Shown one piece after another: positions 25,046-38,339 of a DNA stretch of 64,000 nt (its first letter is position 1; every line of letters begins with the position of its first letter). The stretch spans positions 744,001 to 808,000 of the forward strand of contig JAGFMI010000011.1 in assembly GCA_021030905.1 (NCBI GenBank). Direction: 5' to 3'. Below the pieces are notes generated by a model, which was not told where the DNA came from, made no database searches, and saw nothing but the letters and a program-made list of their open reading frames with translations. This DNA comes from Pyrenula massariospora (Eukaryota > Ascomycota > Eurotiomycetes > Pyrenulales > Pyrenulaceae). The position numbers and the translations under genes were made by a program.

Positions 25046-26843
25046 ATGGCAATTGGAATCTGGTTTCTATCGCTTCTTGCCGTATCAATTAGTGTCATCC
25101 GTATGTGTGTTGCGGAAACGGTCCGGCAACCATATGGTCTTGCCTGTGTAAGTAGAGTTACTTCCCCGACATCACCGATCCCAGCCTCGTTCTTTCAGTA
25201 TATACTGGTCTACTTATACGCTACCTCAATCCACACACTTTTTTTCATTCGTCCCCTCATAGGTCGTAAGCTTAGATTCTCACATAAGACCATAGTGTAG
25301 AGCCCTCTCTTCTATTCTGCCGCAGAAAGTCTTTTTTGCAGAAGATGAAGTTTATTCAGCCTCTCTGAGTACATACTACGCAGGTCAAGAAGGCGATCTA
25401 CATCCAGGTTGCCTTTTTAAACCAGAGACGACCACCGATGTATCAGTTGCTGTCAAGCTTTTGGCTTCATCCGATGATCCTAGATGTCACTTCGCCGTAC
25501 GAGGCGGCGGTCACACACCATTTGCAGGTAGCGCAAACATCGCTAGAGGGATCACCATTGATCTCGGCACCATGGACAGCATTCTGATAGACGAAAGCAA
25601 CACAATCACATCCATTGGCGCAGGGGCAAGGTGGGTCGATGTGTATCAGAAGCTTGACAGCGTGAACCTTTCCGTGAGTGGTGGTCGCTCTGACCTCGTT
25701 GGCGTTGGTGGCCTGACAACAGGAGGTAAGCATCGTACAATTCTGCGCGATGATAATCGGTCTGATCAAGTAGGTGGCATATCATTCTATTCGCCTCGTA
25801 AAGGCTTTGTCTGTGATAATGTGATTAATTACGAAATCGTGTTAGCAAATGGGACAATTCTGGAGGTTAGTCGTCAAAGCCATCCAGATTTGGTAAGAGC
25901 ACTTCGTGGAGGCTCCAACAATTTTGGGATAGTCACTCGATTTGACTTTCGCACCTTCTCGCAAGGCAAGCTCTGGGGAGGTGACATTGTTTACGACGAT
26001 AGCGCTACGCCTGGACTCCTGGAGGCTTTCGTCGACTTCGGTGCGCAGGAGGATTATGATGAATATGCGGCATTGTTCATAGCTCACTCATTTGTCTCTC
26101 CCGGAGGACAATTTTTCGCCCTTGCTACGCCAATCTATACTAAGCCAGAAGTCAAGCCTCCGGTCTTTGGTGCTCTCACGCGTCTACAGCCTCAAGTCAC
26201 CGACAGTCTCCGAATTGATGTTCTTGGGTCCTTTACTAATGTGACTGGATCTGCTGCAGCCACCGGCCAAAGGTATTAACTATCTCATCCACTGATATCT
26301 TTAAAAAAAAGGCACGATATATTTTGCCCAACAGAAGACTAACGGCCGTCTGACAGGAACGCCTTCATCACGACGACATTCGGAAACGATCTTATCTTTC
26401 TCACCGACGCTGTTGCCCGATGGAGGTCAAGCGCAGCAGCCATCGCAAACGTATCCGGTCTCACCTACACAATGCTAAACCAACACCTTCTCCCTATCGT
26501 GATCAACAAGACCCAAAGTCTCGGCGGGAATTCGCTCGGACTAGACGCGGCAGAAGGCCCAAAGATACTCTCTCTGCTCTCCATCACGTGGGCCAACTCG
26601 GCGGACGATAATATCGTGATGGGCACGGCGACAAGACTGATCAGGCAAATCGAGGATGCTGCTAAAGCTCGGAGAGTCTACCATGCCTTCAAGTATTTGA
26701 ACTATGCAAATGCTGACCAAGCAGTGATCGATGGCTACGGCCAGGCAAACAAGGCACATCTACGGGCAGTTAGCAAAGCTTACGATCCACAAGGGATATT
26801 TCAGAATCACGTGCCAGGGGGGTTCAAGCTGTTTGCCCACTAG
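25046..26843 (+). CDS. Secreted berberine-bridge-type FAD oxidoreductase
   Basis: FAD-linked oxidase of the PCMH/BBE family, which performs oxidations or ring closures in fungal metabolite pathways. Exons 25046-25147, 25326-25725, 25774-26272 and 26357-26843 give 495 residues in phase. A hydrophobic signal peptide (IWFLSLLAVSISVIRMCVA) leads. The FAD domain shows the RGGGHTPFAG loop, whose His is the usual covalent flavin site, then SVSGGRSDLVGVGGLTTGGGISF, read here only across the second intron, and LRGGSNNFGIVTRF. The C-terminal BBE segment ends YDPQGIFQNHVPGGFKL, the typical closing motif. The Cys of the bicovalent flavin link is not seen (VGVGG in that place), so a single His link is likely. 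It converges on the acyltransferase gene with only 56 bp between stops. Confidence 0.92.
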
Positions 26844-26899
26844 TGCCTGGGTCTTGCAGACACAAACTAGATTAGACGTGTAGTGCCTATTGATACTGA

Positions 26900-28282
26900 C
26901 TAGAAGATTCTATCGAGAATCTTTACCGGCAGCACGCCCTGCCCGCGATCTCTCCTGGAGGTGGGGTAGGTATAGACCGGTACGGACCATGCCATGAAAC
27001 TTAATACCCACAGAAAGCCCAGAACACGTTGCCATAGGCTGACGCCATCTTTCTCCCCTTTGCTGTTTCTGAGAGCGACGCGATATAGCATTCGCATAGA
27101 ATCCTCGATCAGAATGCCCAGAGCTTGAGCGCCGAAGTATTGTATAACGCCAGAATCACGCCAGTCCAATCCGGCGGCTATATCACCGGATATGTGTAGC
27201 ACGCCTGAGAGGAGGAATACGAGGAAGACTCTTAGGTACCTTGCAATCGGACTACCACGCTCCAAACCCAGGAGCCTGTGGGTCGCAAAGCTTGCCGGAC
27301 CATTGAGTGTTTGACGAAGCCCTTGATGCCAATATAGTCTGAAAGCAAAAATCAGTAAACTTCGTACAGCTTTCAACGCCCAGGACGAGAAACTCTCGAG
27401 AGGTTTAACATACCCCCAGAACCGCCTCAACGACCAGCTTTCACTTAAGTCGCCAAAACAGGGCCTCCACATCTTCACCTCACTCAAACCTAGTCCCACC
27501 ATGACCGCTCCCATCCCACAGTGCACCCCCTGGAAAAGCAGGTACGTCACTACGCCAAACATCGCCGCGGAGAAATACCTCACAACGACCTCCTCTGCGG
27601 AGACATCTCGCAACCGGGAGAAGAAGCCCACCCTCTCCGCGGCGAAGAGCACTGCATTCTCCTCCGGCGGCGCGGCAAGTAACCTCGTCGCATCGAGAAG
27701 CACGACGCACACCAGTGCCTTGAGCGCGCTGCTCAGGACAAAGGACGCCCTTGTCGGGGCCCTCGCCCCTGAGAAAGGCGGCACGTGCTTGACTTGCCAT
27801 TTCGTCTCGATGAGCCGGCTGTTGAAGACCAGCGCTAGAGCCCACCATATCCGCGCCCCAACGGATTGCCTCGCGGTCTGCCGGCCCGGTCCACCACGCA
27901 TAGCTCCATTGGTTACTTGCCGTGTGTTTTGCTTCTGTTCGCCATCTAACGAGGCTTTACGGACCGGCTCGAGCCCTCCGTTGCGACTCGTTGGCCCTCT
28001 TGTCTCCGCGCTCCAGGCGCTTAGGAGCACGAGGTCGAGGTACTTGAAGACCATACCCGTAAGGCTGCCTCCTGTGAGGTTGGCGTAGAGGGGATGGGAG
28101 AACGCGTCAGCAGAGGATGTGACGCAGGCGCCGAGATAGACGTAGGAGAGCATGAGGGGAAAGACGGCCGGGCGGAGTGGGGAGGTTGGGGCGGTTATGG
28201 CGAGCATTAGGGCGGTAGTTGTGATGGACGCGAGGAGGTAGAGGGATGGCGGGGCGGTTAGGGAGGACGGTAGGTAGGACAT
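26900..28282 (-). CDS. Wax-synthase-type membrane O-acyltransferase
   Basis: Single-exon protein of 460 residues in the MBOAT/wax-synthase-like family, which in fungal clusters often acetylates a metabolite hydroxyl. It shows several hydrophobic helices, the family block RRFWGYVKPLESF with RLYWHQGLRQ, and a likely catalytic His in LSGVLHISGD near residue 365. It starts at the ATG at 28282. Codons are strikingly G/C-rich at third positions compared with the flavin oxidase and P450s beside it. Four CGG-containing direct repeats lie just before the ATG. As a tailoring enzyme it would fit downstream of the oxidase and P450s; this is inference. Confidence 0.88.
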   Translation of the reverse strand: MSYLPSSLTAPPSLYLLASITTTALMLAITAPTSPLRPAVFPLMLSYVYLGACVTSSADAFSHPLYANLTGGSLTGMVFKYLDLVLLSAWSAETRGPTSRNGGLEPVRKASLDGEQKQNTRQVTNGAMRGGPGRQTARQSVGARIWWALALVFNSRLIETKWQVKHVPPFSGARAPTRASFVLSSALKALVCVVLLDATRLLAAPPEENAVLFAAERVGFFSRLRDVSAEEVVVRYFSAAMFGVVTYLLFQGVHCGMGAVMVGLGLSEVKMWRPCFGDLSESWSLRRFWGYVKPLESFSSWALKAVRSLLIFAFRLYWHQGLRQTLNGPASFATHRLLGLERGSPIARYLRVFLVFLLSGVLHISGDIAAGLDWRDSGVIQYFGAQALGILIEDSMRMLYRVALRNSKGEKDGVSLWQRVLGFLWVLSFMAWSVPVYTYPTSRRDRGQGVLPVKILDRIF

Positions 28283-28284
28283 GC

Positions 28285-28324
28285 TTTTCCGAGAGGTTTC
28301 CGAGAGGCTTCCGAGAGGTTTCCG
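28285..28324 (-). promoter_or_regulatory. Four 11-bp direct repeats before the acyltransferase ATG
   Basis: On the minus strand CGGAAACCTCT recurs with an 11-bp period, ending a few bases before the start codon: three near-identical units and a partial one. The CGG triplets are the half-site type bound by Zn2Cys6 regulators. It could equally be a replication-slippage repeat in the 5' leader. Confidence 0.6.
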
Positions 28325-31300
28325 TTGGCGTCAGCTGTGTGAGAACAACTTCTGGGAGTAGACTCGAACCCGTTGGGCTCGTAAGTGAGACAAGAAACAT
28401 TCCGCTAATGAATTAAGCGATAAGGGCGAAGATAGGAAAGCCATTGCTTATGCTTATAGAGGCACGGAAGCCTGCAGGCAGGGACTCACTGATTCCTTTG
28501 TTTTCTTGTGTCACCACGGTAATTGACCGTTGGTACACAAAACATGAGCGCATGCAGGGACTCTGGGGCTTACAAACCACTCTGACGGGGTCCGAGCCTG
28601 ATTCCTTCTTTATCGATCTTCCCGATGAGAGCCTAGGAGACCGCGACAGCAAGCAAGCGATCGAGCAAGTCTGCATAATGCCTCGAGAGGACTATAAATT
28701 CCTGAGGTAGTGTACTCACATGCGCGCAGCTGAGTACTGCTGCAGCATCAGACGGGTGGGGCCCCCCAGCGGGAATGATCTGCAAGCCGTGCCGTCAAAC
28801 TGCGGCGTTGCTGAAGAACCCAAGGAGAGTCAGCAGCCACGAGGCGTCGGTGCATGCAGACGCAAGGCTTTTCAGAACTTCATCCAGGATCTTCATAGCG
28901 CTAGTTAGCATCGGGACAGCTCGTGAAAAGCTGGCCCCTTCCCGTCTCGAGGTCTGAACCTCAAGTATTCTTTAATTCCCTGGGTCCTTGAGTTATGACA
29001 GTGATTTCTACGGCGTTATGGTTCTGCTAGTCATAAGCGTATGTGTCGCGATACGGTGCGCATGAGGTAAAGCCGAAAAAGGTAAGGCTTCTAGTAGTCT
29101 GAGTTACTAACCGTTGGCGTTCATGTGGAAAGCGGGAATTAGAAGGTGTCGCCATTCACGCCTTTGCAGGGGCTGGGCGGCAAAGCTTCGACGGCGTATA
29201 TGGAATCAGCAGCTAATTGTGACCCGCACTGAGTATATCGCTCCATAATTACGGGCGTCTGCGGCGCCCTCCGGGTGTCGGAAGCTGAAAGCCCGTGATG
29301 AGGAAGTGTAGGACGGCTTTCTGGCACAGAGCAACGCGCTAGCTAGATTTGTCGGAACTAGTTCTAGCAACAACCAAGAACGGCGGACTTGAGTTATGAC
29401 AGCACCCTGCGATGTCGATCGATCAGACATTAACCGCTGTCACCGCTCCATACGACAAAATCAATCAACTCGAAAGAATACGAGCGCCACAAGCAACATC
29501 TATCGGCAGAAAATGCTTCCAAACCCATCGTATAGACATTTGCGGCTTCTTGCTCCTCATGCAGAAAAAGGAAAAAGGACTTCATTAGGTCCACCTTGTA
29601 ACACTCTGCTACCATGAGCTATTGGCTATCGTACTCAGCCCTTTGGGGCCAAATCTGCAACGTACATCTAATCCATCCGACCCATGCTTCTTTGGACCAA
29701 GGACAGTGGAGCTGCCGGCAGACGCCATGGTGTATCATGCTTGATCGACAAGAGCTTAGAGATAGCGCAATCGTACAGCTGAATGGAAAACTCGTCTAAT
29801 TAGCGGCTGCCCATCTGCGCCTCGAGCAACGGGTCCTTGTCAATATGCTTCTATCGGGTCTCTCAGCACCTCCTTTGCCTTGATAGAGGTACCTGACGCC
29901 GCACAAGGAACGAACGAATCATTCCTTTGGAGAACTAAGCTGAGACACCCTCCTACGTCAACTTGTGGTTCATCGTCTGCTGAGCCTTCTCTGAAAACCA
30001 TCAGAGATCTTTGACTCGTACTTAGTAATGCCGCAATTGACCAAGAATAGCTCCATGCCTCAACTGTTAGCATTTGTAAAAACATGGCAGCCTCACTACC
30101 GACGCATACCATCGACGCTTTGACGCAAAGGGGCTCCAAAATCGTTGCAATAGGAACCTAGTACCGCCAACATAGACACTAAACTCTAAAAAAACAACTT
30201 CTGATCTTCTATCGTCATAGCTGTCGCGGACATGCTGCTAACGGGCTTTGTAGCCAAACACAAACTCCAATAATCATCTTATTACCTCCACGGAGCCTAG
30301 TCAATGATTTCACCTTTGAGCAGCAATTACACTTAGTGAAAGCCTCGGATGGCGTACGTGCCAGGTATCTGGCGATTTGTAATTTTCATTGGCAGAAAGC
30401 CTAAGCCACTCCTTTATCAGGTCCAAGATCCAGGAATTCGACACTTCCCGTCCGCTAGCTACTGAAATGTTTAGCGAAGTATAGCGAATTCTTTCCACAG
30501 CTCCCACAATCTCCAATGTAAAATCTATGGAACAGTATCTTTATCGTGTCTACTACTGCGATCTTTCAGCGACAATAGAGAACAGAATTTACCATCAATA
30601 GAAGAGTTGATACGTGTATAACCCCAAGATATGGAGCCTCGACCAGATTCTCCACGGTAGGTTGTACCGGTTAGTATGTTCTATTCCTGTCTCGTCAACC
30701 CATTTGACATGGTCATCAGAGCACAATGCGAAATTGCCGACGGGACAAGAGTCCAAAGCTTGTATTTCAAAAGTGGAAATGGCCAGCGTATTCGTAACGT
30801 TGGTTGGCCTATACACCGCTTAAGTACAGCTTATCAGTGCACAGCCTCCATCAAAAGCATGGGTTTAGTTTTTCACAAATTAACATATACCGGTACTGCA
30901 TCAAAACCATAGCCAGTCCGAACGACTTGTTGGTGACCTGAGATGGTGGAGAAGGTAAGCTGATCTCCAAGGCTATCGGTCCATTTTCTCTGCTACAGCT
31001 TTTCGTTTGTTCCCAGTATGGACATAACAGTCAGCGACGCCTTGACCAGCGCGAGAAAACTCTACGAGCCATGCCCTCTTTTGTGGAATATAAACTTGCA
31101 CAAGTTTTGCTCAGGTTCATCCTGTTGATAGCTCGGATAATAGGAGCTGGTTAAGGCAGACCTTCACGTCGTTGACCTTGACGACTACCTTTATTCTCAA
31201 GGTTTATCGTGTGCTCAAGGCTCCGATTTTGAGCCCTGGGCGATAGGCTGTCAAGACTCTCTCTTCAAATTATCCCAGAGCTGCGATTGTGTTCTCAAGA

Positions 31301-32341
31301 GCCTTAGAGGGAAGTATGGTGCGCTCAAGGACAGAACTAGTGCCGTATGCATGAAGGACGACGATGACGACCTAAAATATCTGGTTGCGTTGAACTGAAC
31401 ATTTGAGAAAAGTTCATGTCTTCAAGCCGCAAACATACCGCCTCTGTAGTGCTATGTATGTTTAGATACAAGACCTCAACAATAATATCTGCTAGGAAAT
31501 ATCTCTCACGGCGTACCTTTCGGCAGCTTCGTGATGCCGTTTTCCAGAATATTTCTCGAACTCACACCCTAATTTTAAATATTATAGACACAAATAGATA
31601 CGTCTTTTTTGAGTATGAAGACCCGACGCAGGGACGAGCTCTCCGTCGCTATCCGATGATATGGCTTCCTTCCCCGTTCCAGAGGGCAACCTGCACAAAT
31701 GATGTCCGTTAGTGGCGTTAAAATTTTGTTCGTTCTAGATTTGCCTTCTACAGTGATCCTTCGCACACAGAAAAGCATTCGTTACGACTCATCACTCTAG
31801 ACGTACAGAGACTTATTTGCGGCAGCGGTTTCGCCAATGTCGTATGAAGATGGTGATGAGACATTGGTCTTGTCCTGACTAAACCCTTCTTCCTCCTCTT
31901 GCACGAGACAAGATCAAGGAGACATTGCCAAATCCTCGTTCAAAAATGATACTGACGAGCTCCGCGGCTCTAGCATAAGATCTAAGTTCCCAGCCTTGAA
32001 ATCAGCTGGTTAAGAGCTGGGGTCTGCGGCCTTTCCGAAATGGGCAGCGAAAAGTGAACTACAAAAGGCTGATCCCGGAGAACAGCTTCGAAAATAATTA
32101 AAGTCGATCCAGTTTTAAACCTTTTGAGAAACTCAATTGAAGACTAACACGCTAAGCTTTACTAAAGCCAAAAATGTGCGAGCCGATCGTAGAAAAATAG
32201 CGTTGCTCGCGCCAAGACTGCTTGAAATTTGAAGCTGAATGAGTCAGACTTTCACCGAGTCTTTGCCCATCCAACTTAAAATATTTCTGGACAACACCTA
32301 ACCACTTCACAAATAGTAAATTCACATCTGTTGTCAAGAAA
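28325..32341. other. 4-kb gene-poor boundary region
   Basis: No gene could be supported between the acyltransferase and LYS1. Minus-strand frames at 29840-30139 (99 codons), 30310-30516 and 30595-30816 have coding-like composition but no family motif and no clear splice joints; they may be remains of one decayed gene. A 98-codon frame at 31416-31712 plus also has no motif. This is where accessory sequence gives way to the housekeeping block. Confidence 0.45.
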
Positions 32342-34060
<1,719 letters not shown>

Positions 34061-34656
34061 TTTTGGGGATGATGATAGAATAGATATAGGAGCCTGGCAT
34101 GGTCTCAAAAAGTGCTTTAAATTTTCACGCAAACCGACTCCAAGTTGTCGTATTCATCCAACGAGTTCTGTGTATTCTCAGTCTAGCTGGTGTCCTCGAG
34201 CCGATCTCTTTCGCCTTCGCCTTCGCCTTTTCCTTCCCCCTTCCCCCTTCCCCTCCCCTCCCCTCCCCTCTCCGCTGTTTACAAATAACACACGATAACC
34301 ATCCCACATTCCCACTCCGCTACGAATCTCCATCTCCATTTTCAATCGCTCAAACAACAGCCCCAGTCTCAGCAAAGACTTACGACAACCTATTCGCACA
34401 AAGCAACTCCAAGAACCCAACATGTCCATGCAATCACGACCCCCTATATCCAGAAAGCAGCTTGAGCGGTGGAACGTAAGATTCAAATGTTTTGACGAGC
34501 GAGGTGTTCATTAGAGATCGCTATATATAATCTGACACGATTCTCCGACAAGGACGATACGTCCTAAACGCCGTCGCTATGCCTCTACCTTCGTTAAAAA
34601 TATGCCGTCCCAGATTCATGAAAGTATCGTACTAGAGGCATGCACACACGCACCCT
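34061..34656. other. Convergent 3' region of LYS1 and SRP54
   Basis: Holds both 3' flanks and a long pyrimidine tract. Frames here are low-complexity shadows. Confidence 0.6.
34208..34274. repeat. Polypyrimidine low-complexity tract
   Basis: Begins with CTTCGC/CTTCGC units, then runs of CCCTT and CCCTC with almost no purine on the plus strand. It lies between two convergent genes. Confidence 0.9.
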
Positions 34657-36329
34657 TCACCTTCCCCTCCCTCGCCCTCCACTCCCACCGCCACCGCCAC
34701 CAAACATACCCCCCAGACCACCCATTTGCCCCATCTGCTGCATCATAGCATTCATATCCATCCCGCCCAGCCCCGGCATCCCTCCGCCCCCTCCTCCTCC
34801 ACCACCCCCACCCATCTGCTGCATCATCTTCATCATGTCCCCCAACCCACCACCTCCGCCCCCACCCCCGGGCATGCCACCCATAGCCTGCATCCGCTTC
34901 TGCATAGCCGCCATCTGCTGCTGCTTATTCCCGCCTTGCATCATGGCCTGGGCGCGCTGCATATTCTTCCGGTTCCCGCCCACGCTCTTCGCCATCTGTG
35001 CCATCATCTTATGCTGCGTGAGCAGCTCTTCTACCTCCCTGACCGAAGTGCCGGATCCGTGTGCGATCCGCGTCATTCGTGTCGGCTGCTGGACGAGGAT
35101 CTTGCCGTCCGAGTCGAGCTCTTTCGCCGTCATGCTGTCGAAGATGTAGATCATGCGTCGCAGTTTGGCGGAGGAGTCCTCCTCGTCCATGCCGGACATC
35201 ATGTTCGACATGCCTGGGATCATGCCTGCAACTTTGCTGAGCGGGCCCATTTTCATTATGTTGGTTATGTTTTCCCGTAGGTCGCGGAGGGTGAATATTC
35301 CTTCCTGGATGTGCTTGAGAGAGGCTTGTGCGCCTTTGCTGTCCCGTGTCATGGCTTGGACGTGCTCCATCAGGCCGCTCATGTCGCCGTAGCCGAGGAG
35401 CTTGCTGATGAAGGGCCGTGGGGAGAAACGTTCCAGGTCGAGGTTATGTTCGCCCGTGCCGAGGAAGATGATGGGTGTATGTGTTGCGGCGACAGCAGAG
35501 ATTGCACCTCCCCCCGCGGCTTCACCGTCGGTCTTAGTTATGATCATGGCGCCGAAGTCGGCAGTTACTTTGAATGCTTTAGCTTGGGCTTCGGCAGCTT
35601 GCCCTATGGTGCCGTCGAGGACCATGATGGTTTGGTCAGGGGAGATGGCGGCTTGGATTTGGGACATCTCAGCGAAGAGATCCTGCTCTTGCCTATGCCG
35701 GCCGGAGGTATCGACTATGATTATTTCGAACTTGTCCTTTTTAAAGCGAGCCACGCCTTCTGCTGCAACGACCGCTGGGTCGGACTGGGTAAGGTCGCCA
35801 TAATAGGGAACCTTTGCTTTTGTGGCATTTTGTTTCAACTGGTCGTAGGCGCCGGCTCGAAAGGTGTCTGCGCATACTAGACATGATTTGAAACCTCGTT
35901 GCTGATAATGTCTGGCCACCTTTGTGCAGGTTGTTGTCTTTCCATGGCCTTGTAGACCCACCATCATGAACACCTGGGAACGCCCCTTCTTTGGCTTGAA
36001 GGCTTCCGCATGGGGATCAACTAAACCGACTAGATGATCAAAGACGGCTTGCTGTATTATCCGTTTCTTGTTTGCCTTTTCCGGCAGCGCCGAGAAGTTG
36101 ACCGAGGATTTTATTGATTTTCGGAGGCTTTGGACGAGCTTGATGTTCACATCTGCGGACAGAAGGGCATTGCAGATTTCCTTAAGCATGCTGTTGAAGG
36201 CCTGTTCTGAATGTTAAAACTGGATGTGCTGGACTGGGAGGAAAGCTGGACCTCTTCATCTAGATTGTTCGACCTTGTGAGGTCAGTGACGGCGGCATTG
36301 ATGCGCCGCCCAAGGGTCTGGAGCACCAT
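34657..36329 (-). CDS. SRP54: Signal recognition particle 54-kDa subunit
   Basis: GTPase subunit of the SRP that binds signal sequences as they leave the ribosome and delivers the complex to the ER receptor. Exons 36329-36252 and 36201-34657 give 540 residues; the 50-bp intron sits in the N domain at [12 protein letters not shown]. The start [17 protein letters not shown] is the family's usual one. G domain: [34 protein letters not shown] and [12 protein letters not shown]. The M domain follows ([25 protein letters not shown]) with the Met-rich signal-binding helices. The tail holds long Gly and Met-Gly runs, typical of fungal SRP54 but unusually long here. It is divergent from RRP15. Confidence 0.97.
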
Positions 36330-36569
36330 GATGGACCGGAATTTCGAGTGTTCCGAGAATGTTAATCTGAGAGAAGGGCAAGAACAGAGATGTCGAGACT
36401 TGGGGCATGTTTCTTAGAGACGCCCGCACCGGCCACTGCTCGCCGCACACAAATGCGGGGAGCTTTTGAATGCGCCAATCGGAGAACGTTTCTCTACGGT
36501 CTTCATAAATTTATTTTCATCCATTACAGAGCTCCATTGAGAGCTCAGGCCTTTAAAATTCGGTGCAGC
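36330..36569. promoter_or_regulatory. Bidirectional promoter region, SRP54 / RRP15
   Basis: 240 bp between two divergent start codons. An upstream extension of the RRP15 frame covers part of it but lacks the family pattern, so it is treated as leader. Confidence 0.6.
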
Positions 36570-37397
36570 ATGGCGCCAATGTTTTCAAAAAAGCGCAGGG
36601 TTGAAGATGGCATGCAGGGGAGGACGTCACGACCAAAGAAACGGATACGCAAGCAAGCAGAATATCACAGCTCCTCTTCCGGCTCAGACATTGATGTTGA
36701 GAAAGCCACGGACTTCACAGCTGTCAACCTTGAAGATTCCGATGCTGGATCTACGAACTCAAGGATTGATAGCGGGACAGAAGACTCAAAAGATGCAGCT
36801 CGCAGACCATCATACACCGATTCTGGATCGGACTCTGATATCACTTCATCTGAAGATGGCGAGGAGGGTGATGCAACCGGGGACGGCACTGAAGCTGGGA
36901 AGCAAAGAAAGACTACAAAGCGTAATGATCCAAATGCATTTGCAACGTCTATATCGAAAATTCTGTCTACGAAGTTACCGCAGTCTGCTCGGAAAGACCC
37001 TGTCCTATCACGAAGCCGAGAGGCAGCAGGTGCCAGCTCTGAAATCGCGAACGAGAGGTTAGAAAAACGCGCAAGGGACAAGATGAAGGCCGACAAAAAG
37101 GCCGAGATGGAGCGCGGTAGAGTAAAAGATGTGCTTGGGTTAGATTCTGGACGGGCGGGAGAAATAGCAGATGAGGAAAAACGGCTCAGGAAAATAGCTC
37201 AACGAGGGGTAGTCAAACTTTTCAATGCCGTCAGGACAGCCCAAGTTAAAAGCGAGGAGGCTATGAAGGAAGAAAAGAAGAAGGGCACAGTGGGCCTCGA
37301 CCATCGCATGCAAAAGGTCAATGAGGTCAGCAAAGAGAACTTCCTCGAGCTGATAAGCGGGAAGGGGAAAACGAAGCCTATTGATGAAGCCAGGTGA
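36570..37397 (+). CDS. RRP15: Ribosome biogenesis protein Rrp15
   Basis: Nucleolar factor needed for processing of pre-rRNA toward the large subunit. The first half is acidic and Ser-rich with basic patches (KKRRVED, RPKKRIRKQ). The conserved Rrp15 core occupies the end: ERLEKRARDKMKADKKAE, then LRKIAQRGVVKLFNAVRTA and the closing NFLELISGKG segment. The frame opens at 36390, but the ATG at 36570 (MAPMFSKKRR) gives a normal 275-residue protein and drops a tail with no homologous look, so it is chosen. It is a single exon, convergent with the ferredoxin gene. Confidence 0.93.
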   Translation: MAPMFSKKRRVEDGMQGRTSRPKKRIRKQAEYHSSSSGSDIDVEKATDFTAVNLEDSDAGSTNSRIDSGTEDSKDAARRPSYTDSGSDSDITSSEDGEEGDATGDGTEAGKQRKTTKRNDPNAFATSISKILSTKLPQSARKDPVLSRSREAAGASSEIANERLEKRARDKMKADKKAEMERGRVKDVLGLDSGRAGEIADEEKRLRKIAQRGVVKLFNAVRTAQVKSEEAMKEEKKKGTVGLDHRMQKVNEVSKENFLELISGKGKTKPIDEAR

Positions 37398-37588
37398 TCG
37401 AGTAATCAATTGGAGTGGCATTTGCGCATGATTTAACACCTATTATGCATGTCTAAGTGGCAACCAACACACTCAGACCAGGAAAATTGAGCATGAGCGA
37501 CCTAGAAGTGGTTATATGTCATGAAGATTCACCACTAGGCCACCTCAGCACAGATGAGGCCGTCCATTTGTGTAATGGCTAAGGCTAC

Positions 37589-38339
37589 TCATTTCTTCTC
37601 GAAATCGCTCGCCTGCATATTCCTGGTCATGTTTGGCAGCCTCACCACCAGTCCATCGACCTCCGGCGACATCTTAACTTGGCATCCTAGCCTTGATGTC
37701 TCTGTCAATCCAAACGCCAAGTCCAGCATGTCGTTCTCGTCGTCATCTGGTTCCGGGAGCTTGTCGTACATTTCTGGGTCTTCAAGAATTACGTGACAGG
37801 TCGAGCAGGCGCAAGACCCGCCGCAGGCCCCTGGGCTTATGGTCAGATTTGTATGCGCAGACAGACGGAAGTTTCTCTTACCTTCCATTTCAAGATCATT
37901 GGCTTGGGCAATATCCAAGAGATTATCGCCATTAGCGACCTCGAATTCATGTCTTTCTCCCTCCTTGTCTATGAATGTAACGTGAAGCCTGTTTGAGTTC
38001 CCATAAGCTGAAAGTTCTGCGGCTTTTTGCCAATATCTCACGCTGAACCTACTCTTCTCCCGGCTTCGGGGGTTCAATGTGTCCATGTGAGACAGCCGGT
38101 GTAGATGAGAAACGCCGCCGGCTCCTCGCCAGATCATCTACATAGCTCCTAATCTTCCACCTTTTGTGTGCTGTACTTGCACAGCCTCTTCTCGAAGTCA
38201 AGTAGACATGGTTGCGCAAGCTCGGGCGCAAATTCGAGGGAACCGAAAATTTCCGCAGCTGCGGTAGGCACGGCTTAGGGAGGCAAGTGAGGGCGGCAGA
38301 TCGTGTCGTTTGTCTTAGGCAGAGGCTCGTGACTGACAT
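37589..38339 (-). CDS. YAH1: Mitochondrial [2Fe-2S] ferredoxin (adrenodoxin type)
   Basis: Electron carrier for iron-sulfur cluster assembly and haem A synthesis in the matrix. Exons 38339-38053, 37988-37882 and 37830-37589 give 211 residues in phase. An Arg-rich presequence of about 100 residues leads. After the first junction the protein reads PPKPGEELHVTFIDKEGE; the second restores LEMEGACGGSCACSTCHVI, the cluster loop with three Cys, and the fourth ligand lies in SRLGCQVKM. Without the splice the cluster loop is broken by extra residues, which fixes the intron. The neighbour starting upstream on the other strand, UGO1, is also mitochondrial. The exact start is less sure than the core. Confidence 0.94.

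Noticed and set aside
25726-25773. Insertion of 16 residues in the flavin oxidase
   Set aside because: It is an in-frame 48-bp intron; removing it restores LTTGGGISFYSPR.
27501-28088. 195-codon frame on the plus strand
   Set aside because: Antisense of the G/C-rich acyltransferase gene, with no motif of its own.
28350-28400. tRNA-like T-loop (GGTTCGAGTC on the minus strand)
   Set aside because: The bases around it do not form a T stem, and no acceptor or anticodon arm could be folded.
34640-35149. 169-codon proline-rich frame on the plus strand
   Set aside because: It is the antisense shadow of the Gly/Met-rich tail of SRP54.
36390-36569. 60-residue N-terminal extension of Rrp15
   Set aside because: It has no family pattern and would fill most of the promoter shared with SRP54; the ATG at 36570 fits better.
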